Part shown: positions 27,153 to 36,282 of the stretch, piece after piece
Layout of the letters: the number at the start of each line of letters is the position of its first letter
How positions within the stretch are numbered: the stretch's first letter is position 1
Assembly (NCBI RefSeq): GCF_001598235.1
Contig: NZ_BCYO01000020.1
Span: 1 to 64,000 of the forward strand
Length of the DNA stretch: 64,000 nt
Direction: 5' to 3'
Origin: Polaromonas jejuensis NBRC 106434
Lineage (GTDB): Bacteria; Pseudomonadota; Gammaproteobacteria; Burkholderiales; Burkholderiaceae_C
Notes under the pieces: generated by a model
Seen by the model: the letters and a program-made list of their open reading frames with translations, nothing else
What the model was told of the DNA's origin: nothing
Databases searched by the model: none
Program-made: the position numbers and the translations under genes

Positions 27153-27521
27153 ATGACCCTGCGCTATCTGGATTTCGACTACAGCGAAGATGCCGACGGT
27201 GTTGGCACGCTGGAGGCCGTGGCTTCCACCTGGCCGGAGCAGGTGCCCGCCGTGCAGGCCGAGATTGCGCAGGTATTGGACTGGGCCTGCACCACGTTTG
27301 CGGGCCTGCGTGGTCCCGTGGGCGAGGGCGGCGACTGGGACTATGACTTGCAGGGCATGCAGGAGTTCACGGTGCCGGAAGTCATTGACTATGACGAGGC
27401 CACGCGCCGGATTGCCGTCCGCGTCGGCCCGGCCGGCAAGCCCAGGCACACCGTCACGCTGTCCATCAGCGGTACGGGTGAGTTTTGTGACGCATTCAGG
27501 CAGCAGTTCGGCCCGGCGTAG
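27153..27521 (+). CDS. Small conserved hypothetical protein
   Basis: A 122-residue soluble protein starting MTLRYLDFDYSEDADGVGT, with many acidic residues and alternating strand-like segments in the C-terminal half (RRIAVRVGP, HTVTLSISGTGEF). No family recognised. It starts 20 bp after the SDR stop, and its start was placed at 27153 because the upstream frame is antisense-like. Probably expressed with the SDR; role unknown. Confidence 0.7.
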   Translation: MTLRYLDFDYSEDADGVGTLEAVASTWPEQVPAVQAEIAQVLDWACTTFAGLRGPVGEGGDWDYDLQGMQEFTVPEVIDYDEATRRIAVRVGPAGKPRHTVTLSISGTGEFCDAFRQQFGPA

Positions 27522-27525
27522 GCGT

Positions 27526-27930
27526 CCTTCTTCCGTTTCGGTCCCCCATGACTGGGGCGGCTTGCGCGCCACAGCCTCCCTGGCGCGCATATGTGAAGTA
27601 TTTGACATGGGCATGTCCATGCACTCCAATTCACATCTGGGAATCAGCTTGATGGCCATGACGCATGCTGCAGCCGTGATTCCCAATCTCACCTAGGCAT
27701 GCGACACGCGCTATCCATGGCAGGAAGAAGAGGTGATCAAGGGCGGACATAGCCGTTTCGAACAAGGCGCCGTCAAGGTGCCACCCGGCCTGGTCTGGGC
27801 GTCGAGCCGGATCCCGCACGGCTGGCGCGGCTGCACCAGCAGTACCTTGATCGCGGGGTTCGCAATCGCAATGACCTTGCGCAGATGCGTGAGTACCAGC
27901 CTGCATTTTCGGAAAAGAGCCCCCGCTTCC
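27526..27930 (+). pseudogene. Remnant of a glucarate-dehydratase-like enolase-superfamily gene (C-terminal part)
   Basis: Translation gives an enolase-superfamily C-terminus in pieces. 27550-27693 reads HDWGGLRATASLARICEV and then MGMSMHSNSHLGISLMAMTH, the glucarate/galactarate dehydratase pattern. A TAG at 27694-27696 replaces the tyrosine expected in LTYACDT. Reading continues as ACDTRYPWQEEEVIKGG to about 27788, where one base is missing. The next frame resumes as PGLGVEPDPARLARLHQQYL and ends near SPRF at about 27930. The N-terminal two thirds are gone. A dead gene by stop, frameshift and truncation. Confidence 0.8.
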
Positions 27931-27996
27931 AGGTTTTCCATTTGTGTCCAGTCAGGAAGAAGCCCTCAGGGCTCAGATTCATTCCAAGGAGACATC

Positions 27997-29187
27997 ATGA
28001 AGTTCAAACCCCTTAACGCCGTGCTGGCCCGCAGCCTGCGCGGCGCCGGCCTGCTTGCCGCAGTGGCCGGCCTGTGCGCTGCCGGCATGGGCGTGGCGAC
28101 GGCCGAGCCCGTGACGCTCAATGTGGTCGACGTGGCCGGCAATCTGGCCCTGACGCAGGATGCCATCGAGGCTTTCCGTGCGAAAAATCCCAACCTGGTG
28201 TCGCGCATTACCTTCACCAAGGCGCCAGCGCCAGAACTTCCGGGGAAAATCCGGGCGATGCAGGCGGCTGGCCGTACCGAGATCGACCTTGTGCTCACGG
28301 GCACCGATGCGCTGGCCGCCGGCATCGCGCTCAATCTCTGGGAGCCGCTGCTGCCCGCGCAGGCGGCCAAGTTTCCAGGCCTGATGGCGAACTACCTGAC
28401 GAGCGCGGCGAAGATGCAGGATCTGGCCAATGGGCAGGGCATCATGGTGACGTACATGCCGGCAGGACCGCTGCTGGAGTACAACCCCGACAAGGTCAAG
28501 ACACCGCCCAAGACGCCTGCGGAGCTGCTCAGCTGGTGCAAGGCCAATCCCAACAAACTCATCTACGCACGCCCGGCCAATTCGGGCCCGGGCCGTACTT
28601 TCCTGATGGGCCTGCCCTACCTGCTCGGCGACAAGGACCCGAAAGATCCGATGGCCGGCTGGGACAAAACCTGGGCCTACCTCAAGGAACTCAACAGCTG
28701 CATCGAGTACTACCCCACAGGCACCGGCGCCGTCATGAAGGAGCTGGGTGAAGGCTCGCGCGACATGACCGTGACCGTGACGGGCTGGGACATCAACCCC
28801 CGCGCACTCGGCGTGGTACCCAAGCAGTTCAGGGTCGCGACATTCAATGGGTTCACCTGGATCAATGATGCGCACTACATGGTGATGCCCAAAGGCCTGC
28901 CGGCAGCCCGCCAGGCTGTTGTGCTGGAGTTGATGGCCTTTCTGCTCAAGCCGGAACAGCAGGCGCTGACTTATGACGCGGGTTATTTTTATCCCGGCCC
29001 GGCCGTGAAGAACGTGCCCCTGTCGTCGGCGCCGCAAAAGAGCCAGGATGTCATCAAGGAATTCGGCCGCGCTGAATACGCTGACTGGATTGCCAAACAG
29101 CCGCATGCCCAGCCTCTGGAGGACAAGGCCATGGTCGCTGCCTTCAAGAAATGGGATCAGGAGATTGGCAGCGGCAAGGCCAAGTAA
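27997..29187 (+). CDS. Periplasmic ABC substrate-binding protein (PotD-like fold)
   Basis: A 396-residue protein with a long Sec signal (to about TAEP, residue 36) and a bacterial extracellular solute-binding fold (NVVDVAGNLALTQDAIEAF at the start of the mature part; a central YNPDKVKTPPKTPAEL). Start at the ATG at 27997 preceded by AAGGAG. First gene of an operon with an ATPase and two permeases (to 32108). The neighbourhood of a glucarate-dehydratase remnant and sugar-acid enzymes suggests an organic or sugar acid, but the family type also covers polyamines. Confidence 0.87.
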   Translation: MKFKPLNAVLARSLRGAGLLAAVAGLCAAGMGVATAEPVTLNVVDVAGNLALTQDAIEAFRAKNPNLVSRITFTKAPAPELPGKIRAMQAAGRTEIDLVLTGTDALAAGIALNLWEPLLPAQAAKFPGLMANYLTSAAKMQDLANGQGIMVTYMPAGPLLEYNPDKVKTPPKTPAELLSWCKANPNKLIYARPANSGPGRTFLMGLPYLLGDKDPKDPMAGWDKTWAYLKELNSCIEYYPTGTGAVMKELGEGSRDMTVTVTGWDINPRALGVVPKQFRVATFNGFTWINDAHYMVMPKGLPAARQAVVLELMAFLLKPEQQALTYDAGYFYPGPAVKNVPLSSAPQKSQDVIKEFGRAEYADWIAKQPHAQPLEDKAMVAAFKKWDQEIGSGKAK

Positions 29188-29258
29188 TTGAACCGCTGAA
29201 CCGGCGCCGGCATCCATGGGGTACCGGCGCGGACGGTGCAGCACAAGAAGGGCTTTCG

Positions 29259-30365
29259 ATGACAGGAATCCAGAGCGTCGCGGTGCAGGCCGCGAGAAAG
29301 AACGAGTTCAGGCAATTGCGTCTTGACGGGGTGAGCCGTCAGTTTGGTGGTGCCAACGCCCTGGACAAGCTGTCGCTGACGATAGAGCGCGGGGAGTTCA
29401 TCGCGCTGCTGGGGCCTTCGGGCTGCGGCAAGTCCACCGCGCTCAATTGCATGGCCGGCCTGCTGCCTTTGACGGACGGCACCATCTGGCTCGACGAGCA
29501 GCGCATCGACCCGCTGCCGCCGGAAAAGCGCGGCTTTGGCATGGTGTTCCAGAACTATGCGTTGTTTCCGCATCTGTCGGTCAGCCGCAATGTCGGCTTC
29601 GGCCTGAAGATGCGGGGCGTGGCGGGCGCAGAGATTGATCGCCGTGTCGCCGCGGCGCTCGACACCGTCCAGCTGCAGGGACATGCCACGAAGCTGCCGG
29701 GGCAGCTGTCGGGCGGACAGCAGCAGCGGGTGGCCATTGCGCGCGCCATTGTCATCGAACCGCCCTTGATCCTGATGGACGAACCGCTGTCAAACCTGGA
29801 CGCCAAGCTGCGCATCGAAATGCGTTCGGAAATCCGCCGCATTCACCGTGCGCAGGGGTGCTCGACGGTATACGTGACCCACGACCAGGACGAAGCCATG
29901 GCCATGGCCGATCGTGTGGTGGTGATGAAGCTCGGTGTGGTGCAGCAGATCGGCACGCCCCAGGAGGTGTTCTCCCGGCCTGCCAAGCTCGATATCGCCC
30001 GTTTCATGGGCTATCGCAATGTGTTGCCGGTCAAGGTTGCGCAGGCTGATGGATCACGTGTCTTGGTCGACGGGCCGGGCGGCGTGCGGCTGGGAGGTGT
30101 CGCCATGCAGGCCCTTGATGCCGGTCCTGCGGTGGCGGCCATCCGGCCCGATGAAATTGTGATCGGTGAAGGCGCCAACGCCTTCGCGGGGACGGTTGAA
30201 AGCGCCGAGTACGGTGGCCGCGAGTGGCTGCTCCAGGTGAGGACGGCGTTCGATGACCTGCTGTACGTGCGTTCGCCCCGAAATGCGGGGGTGGGGGCGG
30301 CCATCATGTTGTCGGTGCCTGCCGACCGCGTGCTGGTGTACCCGGCTCAAGAGGAAGCGGCGTGA
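29259..30365 (+). CDS. ABC transporter ATP-binding protein (PotA/UgpC type)
   Basis: A 368-residue ATPase. Walker A is GPSGCGKST, the Q-loop is [12 protein letters not shown], the signature is LSGGQQQRV, Walker B is [12 protein letters not shown], and a TOBE domain contains [11 protein letters not shown]. The ATG at 29259 was chosen; upstream codons in frame are not conserved. It lies 71 bp after the binding-protein gene and ends one base before the first permease ATG. Confidence 0.91.
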   Translation: MTGIQSVAVQAARKNEFRQLRLDGVSRQFGGANALDKLSLTIERGEFIALLGPSGCGKSTALNCMAGLLPLTDGTIWLDEQRIDPLPPEKRGFGMVFQNYALFPHLSVSRNVGFGLKMRGVAGAEIDRRVAAALDTVQLQGHATKLPGQLSGGQQQRVAIARAIVIEPPLILMDEPLSNLDAKLRIEMRSEIRRIHRAQGCSTVYVTHDQDEAMAMADRVVVMKLGVVQQIGTPQEVFSRPAKLDIARFMGYRNVLPVKVAQADGSRVLVDGPGGVRLGGVAMQALDAGPAVAAIRPDEIVIGEGANAFAGTVESAEYGGREWLLQVRTAFDDLLYVRSPRNAGVGAAIMLSVPADRVLVYPAQEEAA

Positions 30366-30366
30366 T

Positions 30367-31254
30367 ATGGCGACGCTGATCGCACCGGTTCCCGTCACCC
30401 GGCCGCGCCCTTTTTTCGACCCGGCCATCATGCTGGTCGCGCCGGCGGCGGCGATGATGGTGATGTTCTTCGTCTATCCATTTGCCTATGGGCTGCTATT
30501 GTCCTTTCAGCCGGCGCAGGGGGGCGTCTTTGAAAACTACATTCATTTCTTCCAAACGGGAGATCTCGGGAAGACCCTGGGCAACACCATGCGGCTGGCG
30601 CTTCCCGCCACCGTCATCAACGTGAGCTTTGCGCTGGCCATTGCCTATGTGACGCGCCTCAAGGGCCCTTACCAGCGGGTTCTCTCCACGCTGCTCGTGG
30701 TGCCTCTCACATTGGGGACGGTGCTGATTGCAGAAGGCATGCTGACCTACTTCGGCCCCCAGGGCTGGCTGGCCCAGTCCTTGCGCTGGCTGCACCTGTA
30801 TGAAGGCTCCATCCGTCTGACCCACAATTACTGGGGGGTGCTGATCTCGCTGGTCATCACCGGTTTTCCTTTCGCTTACCTGCTGATACTGTCGTACATC
30901 ACAGGCATCGACCCGGCGCTGCCGCGCGCCGCGGCGACGCTGGGCGCGGACGGCTGGAACCGCTTTCGCTACATTTACCTGCCGCTTCTCACGCCCGGCC
31001 TGGTGATGGCCTTTTGCCTCAGTTTTGTGCAAGCCTTCTCGGTCTTTCCGTCAGCCATTTTGCTCGGGTCGCCTGCTGGCACAACACGAGTCATTGCCAT
31101 TGCCGCGTATGAGGCGGCCTTCGAGCAGTATGACTATTCGCTGGCTTCGGCCGTGGCCATGGTCATGGGCATGGCCCAGCTTGTCATCGTGGTGGCCGCG
31201 CTGGGTTTGCGCTCCCTGTTTTACCGCGGCCCGGTGGCCGGGGGTAAAGGATGA
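30367..31254 (+). CDS. ABC transporter permease (first of pair)
   Basis: A 295-residue inner-membrane protein with about six membrane segments. The EAA-type loop is replaced by a recognisable PRAAATLGADGWNRFRYIYLP at residues near 180-200. The ATG at 30367 directly follows the stop of the ATPase gene (TGATATG). It overlaps the next permease by four bases. Confidence 0.88.
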   Translation: MATLIAPVPVTRPRPFFDPAIMLVAPAAAMMVMFFVYPFAYGLLLSFQPAQGGVFENYIHFFQTGDLGKTLGNTMRLALPATVINVSFALAIAYVTRLKGPYQRVLSTLLVVPLTLGTVLIAEGMLTYFGPQGWLAQSLRWLHLYEGSIRLTHNYWGVLISLVITGFPFAYLLILSYITGIDPALPRAAATLGADGWNRFRYIYLPLLTPGLVMAFCLSFVQAFSVFPSAILLGSPAGTTRVIAIAAYEAAFEQYDYSLASAVAMVMGMAQLVIVVAALGLRSLFYRGPVAGGKG

Positions 31255-32108
31255 GCGCCACAATACTGGACGCCGGCGTGCTGCGCGATCGTGCATGGCG
31301 CGCGCTGGTCTGGGGTGTGATCGCCTTCTTTCTGGTCAACGTCGGCTTGCTGATTGTTGCCGTGGCCACCAATTCCGTGGCGACACGCTGGCTGGGGACA
31401 TGGCTGCCGCTGGCCTACACCCTGGACTGGTATGTGTCCGCGTGGAAAGAGTTCCAGCTCGATCATGTGCTGGTCGTCACGGTGGTCGTGGTGTTTTCAG
31501 TGGTTTTCCTGTCGCTGCTGATTGGCGTACCCGCTGCCTACACACTCGCCCGCAAGGAATTCCGGGGCAAAAGGCTGCTGATGCTGCTGTTCCTGTTGCC
31601 GCTCATGGTGCCGCCCATCACCTACGGTATTCCGCTGGCGACCGTGATGTACCAGCTGCACCTGGCAGGCACGCTGCCGGGCGTGATCATTGCCAACATG
31701 ATCCCGGCCCTGCCTTTTGTGATTCTGGTGATGACACCGTTTGTCGAGCAGATTGACACCAACATCGAGTCCGCGGCGCGGGTGTTTGGTGCCAACACGC
31801 GCCAGATGTTCATCTACACCCTGATTCCCCTGCTGGCGCCCGGCGTGCTGGCGGCGGGCTTGCTGGTACTGGTGCGCACTGTCGCCATGTTCGAGCTGAC
31901 CTTTCTCGTCGCCGGCCCCGACACGCAGACGCTGGTCGTTGCGCTGTACTACGCGGTGTTTGCGGCCGGTGTGCGGGCGGGCCAGTCCGTGGACGCCATG
32001 GCAATGATTTACATGGCGATTACGGTGCTGTGGCTGCTGATTGCGCTGCGCTTCGTGAATCCCACGCAACTGGTCAGCCGGGTCAAGGAGCACCCGGTCA
32101 AAGGCTGA
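31251..32108 (+). CDS. ABC transporter permease (second of pair)
   Basis: A 285-residue inner-membrane protein with about six membrane segments. The EAA loop is IESAARVFGANTRQMFIYTL near residues 168-187. It starts in the ATGA overlap with the first permease and is the last gene of the operon, ending 31 bp before the convergent end of the GntR regulator gene. PotC-type sequence. Confidence 0.88.
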   Translation: MSATILDAGVLRDRAWRALVWGVIAFFLVNVGLLIVAVATNSVATRWLGTWLPLAYTLDWYVSAWKEFQLDHVLVVTVVVVFSVVFLSLLIGVPAAYTLARKEFRGKRLLMLLFLLPLMVPPITYGIPLATVMYQLHLAGTLPGVIIANMIPALPFVILVMTPFVEQIDTNIESAARVFGANTRQMFIYTLIPLLAPGVLAAGLLVLVRTVAMFELTFLVAGPDTQTLVVALYYAVFAAGVRAGQSVDAMAMIYMAITVLWLLIALRFVNPTQLVSRVKEHPVKG

Positions 32109-32139
32109 TCAAGACCGAAGAGAATTTGGCCAGTCAGCA

Positions 32140-32937
32140 CTATTTTGCCGAGGCGGGCAGGCGCAAGAAGGGGTCATCAAAAGAATCCAGGCTGCAGTCG
32201 AGCAAGGCCGGGGCCACCTCGCGCTCCAGGACGTCAAACATGCTCTCGACGAAGTCCATGAGGTCGTCTGACGCGGCAATCGCGGTGTCCACCTGCCCTT
32301 TGGCAACGGCATCGATCACGGCGATATGGCCGTCCACGGTGCGTTGCAGCTTGACGCTGTGGGCCGTTTGCATGTGGTAAATCCAGCCAATGCGCCGGAA
32401 GATGGTGTGCAGGGGCCGCAAGGTGCTTTCGACGAAGGGCTCATTGGCCGCCGCCAGGAAAAGCTGGTCGATGCGCCTGTCGATCAGGTTGAATTGCTCG
32501 ATCGTCATCTCGGCGCCGTGCTCGATCAGCTGGCGCCGGATATGCAGCATCTGGTTGCGCTGGGAAGCCCCCGAGCGTTCCGTGGCCAGCCGGATGACAA
32601 AGCGTTCGATATCGCGCCGCAGGCGCAGCAGCACCCGTTCCCGGGTCAGGTCGATAGGGGCGATCTGGATGCCGTGGCGCGGCGTGACGATGAGCAGCGT
32701 GTCGGCCGCCAGGCGGCTGACGGCCTGGTGAACCGGCGTGCGGCCAAATCCTACGAGTGCCTGGAGATCATGGGTTGCCAGGAATCGGCCAGGCCGGAGT
32801 TCGCAGCAGATCAGCAATTCTTCGATCCGTTCGTAAGCCTGGTCGGAGAGGTTGACCTGGCTGCGGCGGCGAGGCGCCTCCTCCGCGGGGGCATTGGCTG
32901 CAACCAGTTGGGGACGAGGGCGGGAGGGCGAAGCCAT
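32140..32937 (-). CDS. GntR-family transcription regulator (FadR/FCD type)
   Basis: A 265-residue protein: an N-terminal winged helix (AYERIEELLICCELRPGRFL through GFGRTPVHQAVSRLAADTL, residues 33-85) and a helical FCD ligand domain with a conserved RRDIERFVIRLA and the HIAVIDAVAKGQ segment. Such regulators usually bind a sugar acid or organic acid and repress the neighbouring genes. It is divergent from the MalEFGK-like operon starting at 33234 and convergent with the preceding ABC operon, so it plausibly controls one or both. Confidence 0.88.
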   Translation of the reverse strand: MASPSRPRPQLVAANAPAEEAPRRRSQVNLSDQAYERIEELLICCELRPGRFLATHDLQALVGFGRTPVHQAVSRLAADTLLIVTPRHGIQIAPIDLTRERVLLRLRRDIERFVIRLATERSGASQRNQMLHIRRQLIEHGAEMTIEQFNLIDRRIDQLFLAAANEPFVESTLRPLHTIFRRIGWIYHMQTAHSVKLQRTVDGHIAVIDAVAKGQVDTAIAASDDLMDFVESMFDVLEREVAPALLDCSLDSFDDPFLRLPASAK

Positions 32938-33121
32938 AGTGCTCTTTCAATGCATGGAGTCCATCGGTACACCCATCGCACAGTGCACCTTCATGGATAT
33001 GGAAGCATACCCTGATATTCCAGTGGTAGCGCAGAGATTTTTCTTTGTTTTACGGTACAGCAGGGGTGTATTGAGAAAAAGAAGGTCGCCAATGACTATT
33101 GGGGTAAACCACGAGTATTTT

Positions 33122-33135
33122 TGTGAAATATCACA
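33122..33135. promoter_or_regulatory. Perfect inverted repeat, candidate operator of the GntR regulator
   Basis: TGTGAAATATCACA: two 5-bp half-sites TGTGA/TCACA around 4 bases, in the AT-rich 295-bp gap between the divergent gntR and the sugar-type binding-protein gene. The 4-bp spacer differs from the 6 bp of CRP sites. The remaining gap is unusually AT-rich for this genome and probably holds both promoters. Confidence 0.5.
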
Positions 33136-33233
33136 GTATTCTTCTGTCCGTGCCTTGCAAACCGGCCACGGAAACCGTGCGCTACTTCCAACAACACTCG
33201 CGGCCCGATGTGTCCGCATTCATGGAGACATGC

Positions 33234-34478
33234 ATGAAAAAACTGTCAAGCCTTTCAGCTGGTGTGGTGGCGCTTGCGGGCGCTCTTGTCGTCGGCGGCA
33301 TGCCGGCGGTAGCCAGCGCGCAACCGAAGGAGACGCTGACCTTTGCGGCTGTCACGTTCAGCGAGGCCGGCCGAGGTGAGCGCCTCAAGGCCTGGGTCGA
33401 GAAGTTCAACAAGAGCCAGGCTGCCGCCGAAATCCAGCCGATCGCCATTCCCTTCGGGAGCTTTGCCAAGACGGTCTTCACGCAAATGGGCGGAGGCGCG
33501 GGGCCCGATCTCGTGCGCATGGACGCCATCGATTACTACGCAGCCGTGAACGGCAAGAGCATCCTGCCGCTGGATGATCTGCTCAAGGGCGGCAACTACA
33601 AGTTCACCGCGCCCGACAAATACATGATGGTGGGCGGCAAGCGCTATGGCGTGCCGTTCGAGCTCAGCAACTACGTGCTGCTGTACAACCCGGCCTTGCT
33701 CAAGGGCGGCAAGCCACCGGCGAACTTCGACGAATTGCTCGCCAGCGCCAAGGCGGCAACCGGCAACGGTGTCTATGGCTACGCGTACCGCGCCACCATG
33801 GCCGAGGGCAACGGTTTCTGGCAGGACCTGTGCAACTTCGTCTACGGCTTCGGCGGCCGCTGGAGCGACGCGCAGGGCAATCTGACCCTGAATGACCCCA
33901 AAGTGGTCGAAGGCGTCGTCGCCTACAAGAAGGTCTACGACGCGAGCGTGATTCCCAAGGGGGCGGACGCCGCCACGTACCGCCGCATGTTCTGGGAACG
34001 CAAGGTGGCGATGGAGGTCGACAACGGCGGTGTGGCGGGCATCTTCAGCCAGCAGGCGCCGGAATTGGCGTTCGCCGCCGCGCCGTCGCCTTTCCCGACC
34101 CGTGCGCAGGGCATGGTGCTGACCGCGCTCACCATTAACGCCAACACCAAGCACAAGGCCGCCGCCGAAGCCTTCATCAAGTGGACATTGCAGCCCGAGA
34201 ACCAGAAGGACCTGCAGGAATTGCTGGGTGCCAGCAATGTGGCCACGGTGATCGAGCGCAGCCCGGAGATGGTGGCCAAGCGGCCCTGGCTGAAGGTCTA
34301 CGACGACCAGGCCGCCAATAGCGTGCCGCAACTGGTGCAGGGCCTGGAGGTCAAGACGCCGGAAATCCAGCAGATCGTGCTGGAGCATGTGCTCAAGGTC
34401 CTGCAGGGCGGCGCGGATCCCAAGAAGGCGATGGACGACGCGCAGCGTCTGGCCTCATCGCGCGTGCTGCGCAAGTAA
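33234..34478 (+). CDS. Periplasmic sugar-type ABC substrate-binding protein (family 1, MalE-like)
   Basis: A 414-residue protein with a typical Sec signal (MKKLSSLSAG start, cleavage after ASAQ, about residue 30). The ATG at 33234 is preferred over one four codons earlier because it gives the normal signal start. Mature sequence has the family-1 layout, including GGGAGPDLVRMDAIDYY and YGVPFELSNYVLLYNP. First gene of an operon with two permeases and a MsmK/UgpC-like ATPase; the target is presumably a sugar or sugar acid. Confidence 0.9.
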   Translation: MKKLSSLSAGVVALAGALVVGGMPAVASAQPKETLTFAAVTFSEAGRGERLKAWVEKFNKSQAAAEIQPIAIPFGSFAKTVFTQMGGGAGPDLVRMDAIDYYAAVNGKSILPLDDLLKGGNYKFTAPDKYMMVGGKRYGVPFELSNYVLLYNPALLKGGKPPANFDELLASAKAATGNGVYGYAYRATMAEGNGFWQDLCNFVYGFGGRWSDAQGNLTLNDPKVVEGVVAYKKVYDASVIPKGADAATYRRMFWERKVAMEVDNGGVAGIFSQQAPELAFAAAPSPFPTRAQGMVLTALTINANTKHKAAAEAFIKWTLQPENQKDLQELLGASNVATVIERSPEMVAKRPWLKVYDDQAANSVPQLVQGLEVKTPEIQQIVLEHVLKVLQGGADPKKAMDDAQRLASSRVLRK

Positions 34479-34502
34479 ACCCGTCCACCGGAAGAACTCC
34501 CC

Positions 34503-35432
34503 ATGCATGCTGCCATATCTGCGGTGGGCACCGTGTCGCCGCCGAGGACAGAGCGCGACTGGACGCCCTACTGGTTCGCCGCGCCTGTCGCGCTCTATCT
34601 GCTGCTGTTCCAGGGCTATCCCCTGGTGCAGGAACTCTATCTGAGCTTCACGTCCACCGCGCTGCTGTCGCCCGGCCAGCACACGTTTGTCGGGCTGCAG
34701 AACTACGCCGATCTGATGACGCAGGAGGAGTTCCGCCAGGTCTTTCTGATCACCGCCCTCTACACGGTCATTTGCGTGGTGGCGGCGATCAGCCTGGGCC
34801 TGGGCGCGGCGCTGCTGCTCGATGCGCCGTTCCGCGGCCGGGGCCTGGCGCGGGCGCTGGTGACGATTCCGTGGGCCGCGCCGCCGGTGGCCGTGGCCCT
34901 GACCTTCATCTGGATCTACAACGGCCAATACGGCATCTTCAACCATCTGCTGGGCGCGCTCGGCGGGTCCGTCAGCCTGGAGAGCTGGCTCGACAGCCCG
35001 GCGCTGGCCCTGCCTGCCGTGCTGCTGACGACCATCTGGCAGATCTTCCCGTTCGCGTCGGTCGTCATCCTGGCCGCCTTGCAAGGGGTGTCCTCGGAAC
35101 TGCGCGAGGCCGCGGTCATCGACGGCGCGGACCGGCTGAGCGTCTTTCGCGCGGTGGTCTGGCCGACCATCCAGCCCTCGGTGGCGCTGCTTTCGCTGTT
35201 CCTGACCATCTGGTCCCTGCGCCGCTTCGACCTGATCTGGCTCATGACGCAGGGCGGCCCGATAGGCTCGACCAACACCATGGTGATCGAGCTGTACCGC
35301 CGGGCCTTCGTGTACCGCGACCTGGGGCAGGGCGCCGCCGTCGGCATGGTCGGCCTGTCGATTGCGCTGCTCATCACCATCGTCTATTTCCGCTATACAC
35401 AGCGCGCCGAGCGCGCGAAGGGGCAGCGATGA
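34503..35432 (+). CDS. Sugar-type ABC transporter permease (MalF-like)
   Basis: A 309-residue inner-membrane protein with six predicted membrane segments. The EAA loop (LREAAVIDGADRLSVFRAVV, near residues 200-219) is intact. It starts 24 bp after the binding-protein gene and overlaps the next permease by four bases (ATGA). Partner of the MalG-like protein in the import channel. Confidence 0.91.
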   Translation: MHAAISAVGTVSPPRTERDWTPYWFAAPVALYLLLFQGYPLVQELYLSFTSTALLSPGQHTFVGLQNYADLMTQEEFRQVFLITALYTVICVVAAISLGLGAALLLDAPFRGRGLARALVTIPWAAPPVAVALTFIWIYNGQYGIFNHLLGALGGSVSLESWLDSPALALPAVLLTTIWQIFPFASVVILAALQGVSSELREAAVIDGADRLSVFRAVVWPTIQPSVALLSLFLTIWSLRRFDLIWLMTQGGPIGSTNTMVIELYRRAFVYRDLGQGAAVGMVGLSIALLITIVYFRYTQRAERAKGQR

Positions 35433-36262
35433 GCCGCACACTGTCCTGGAACCACGCGCTGCGCATGGCCCTGGTGCTGGCGCTGCTCGGTGCCGCGGCC
35501 TTCCCGATTTACTGGATGCTGGTCACGTCACTGACGTCCTCGCCCGACCTGTTCGCGGCCAAGCCGCATCTGCTGCCGGACGGGTCGCAATGGGCGGTCT
35601 ACGGCCACGCCTTCAGCGCCACCGCCGTCGCGACCTGGCTGAAGAACAGCGCCATCGTTGCCTTCGGCACGGCGGCGCTCAGCATTGCGCTGGCCATCTT
35701 CCCGGCTTATGTGCTGTCGCGCTACCGCATGCGGGCGGTCGCCATCCTGGGGGTGGCGCTGTTCGTCACGCAGATGCTGCCCGAAGCCATGCTGGTGGTG
35801 CCCTTGTATGCGATCTTCGGCCAGCTGGGCCTGCTCAACAGCCTGACCGGCCTGATCCTGGCCAACACGGCGTTCACGGTGCCGGTGATCACCCTGATCC
35901 TCAAGGGGGCGGTCGACGGCGTGCCCATCGACATCGAGGAGGCCGCCGGCATCGACGGATGCTCGCGCCTGGGCATCGTGCTGACCGTGGTGCTGCCGCT
36001 GGTGGCGCCGAGCCTGGCTGCCGCTGCCGTGATCGCCTTCTTCCACGGCTGGAACGAATACGTGTTCGCCCAGACGCTGATCAGCGACCAGGGTCTGCAG
36101 ACCGCTTCGGTCGGCCTGGCCGGCTTCGTGGGCGAACTGAGCACGCCCATGCATACCGTGATGGCCATCGGGCTGATGTACACCCTGCCCGCCGTCGTCT
36201 TCTACCTTTTCGTGCAGCGCTACGTCGTCTCCGGCATGACCGCCGGCAGCGTCAAGGGCTGA
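35429..36262 (+). CDS. Sugar-type ABC transporter permease (MalG-like)
   Basis: A 277-residue inner-membrane protein. FPIYWMLVTSLTSSPDLF at the N-terminus and the EAA loop IEEAAGIDGCSRLGIVLTVV (near 170-189) are typical of MalG-type permeases. The ATG at 35429 overlaps the previous stop. It is followed after 20 bp by the ATPase gene. Confidence 0.91.
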   Translation: MSRTLSWNHALRMALVLALLGAAAFPIYWMLVTSLTSSPDLFAAKPHLLPDGSQWAVYGHAFSATAVATWLKNSAIVAFGTAALSIALAIFPAYVLSRYRMRAVAILGVALFVTQMLPEAMLVVPLYAIFGQLGLLNSLTGLILANTAFTVPVITLILKGAVDGVPIDIEEAAGIDGCSRLGIVLTVVLPLVAPSLAAAAVIAFFHGWNEYVFAQTLISDQGLQTASVGLAGFVGELSTPMHTVMAIGLMYTLPAVVFYLFVQRYVVSGMTAGSVKG

Positions 36263-36282
36263 ACCATTACCGGACCCCCATC

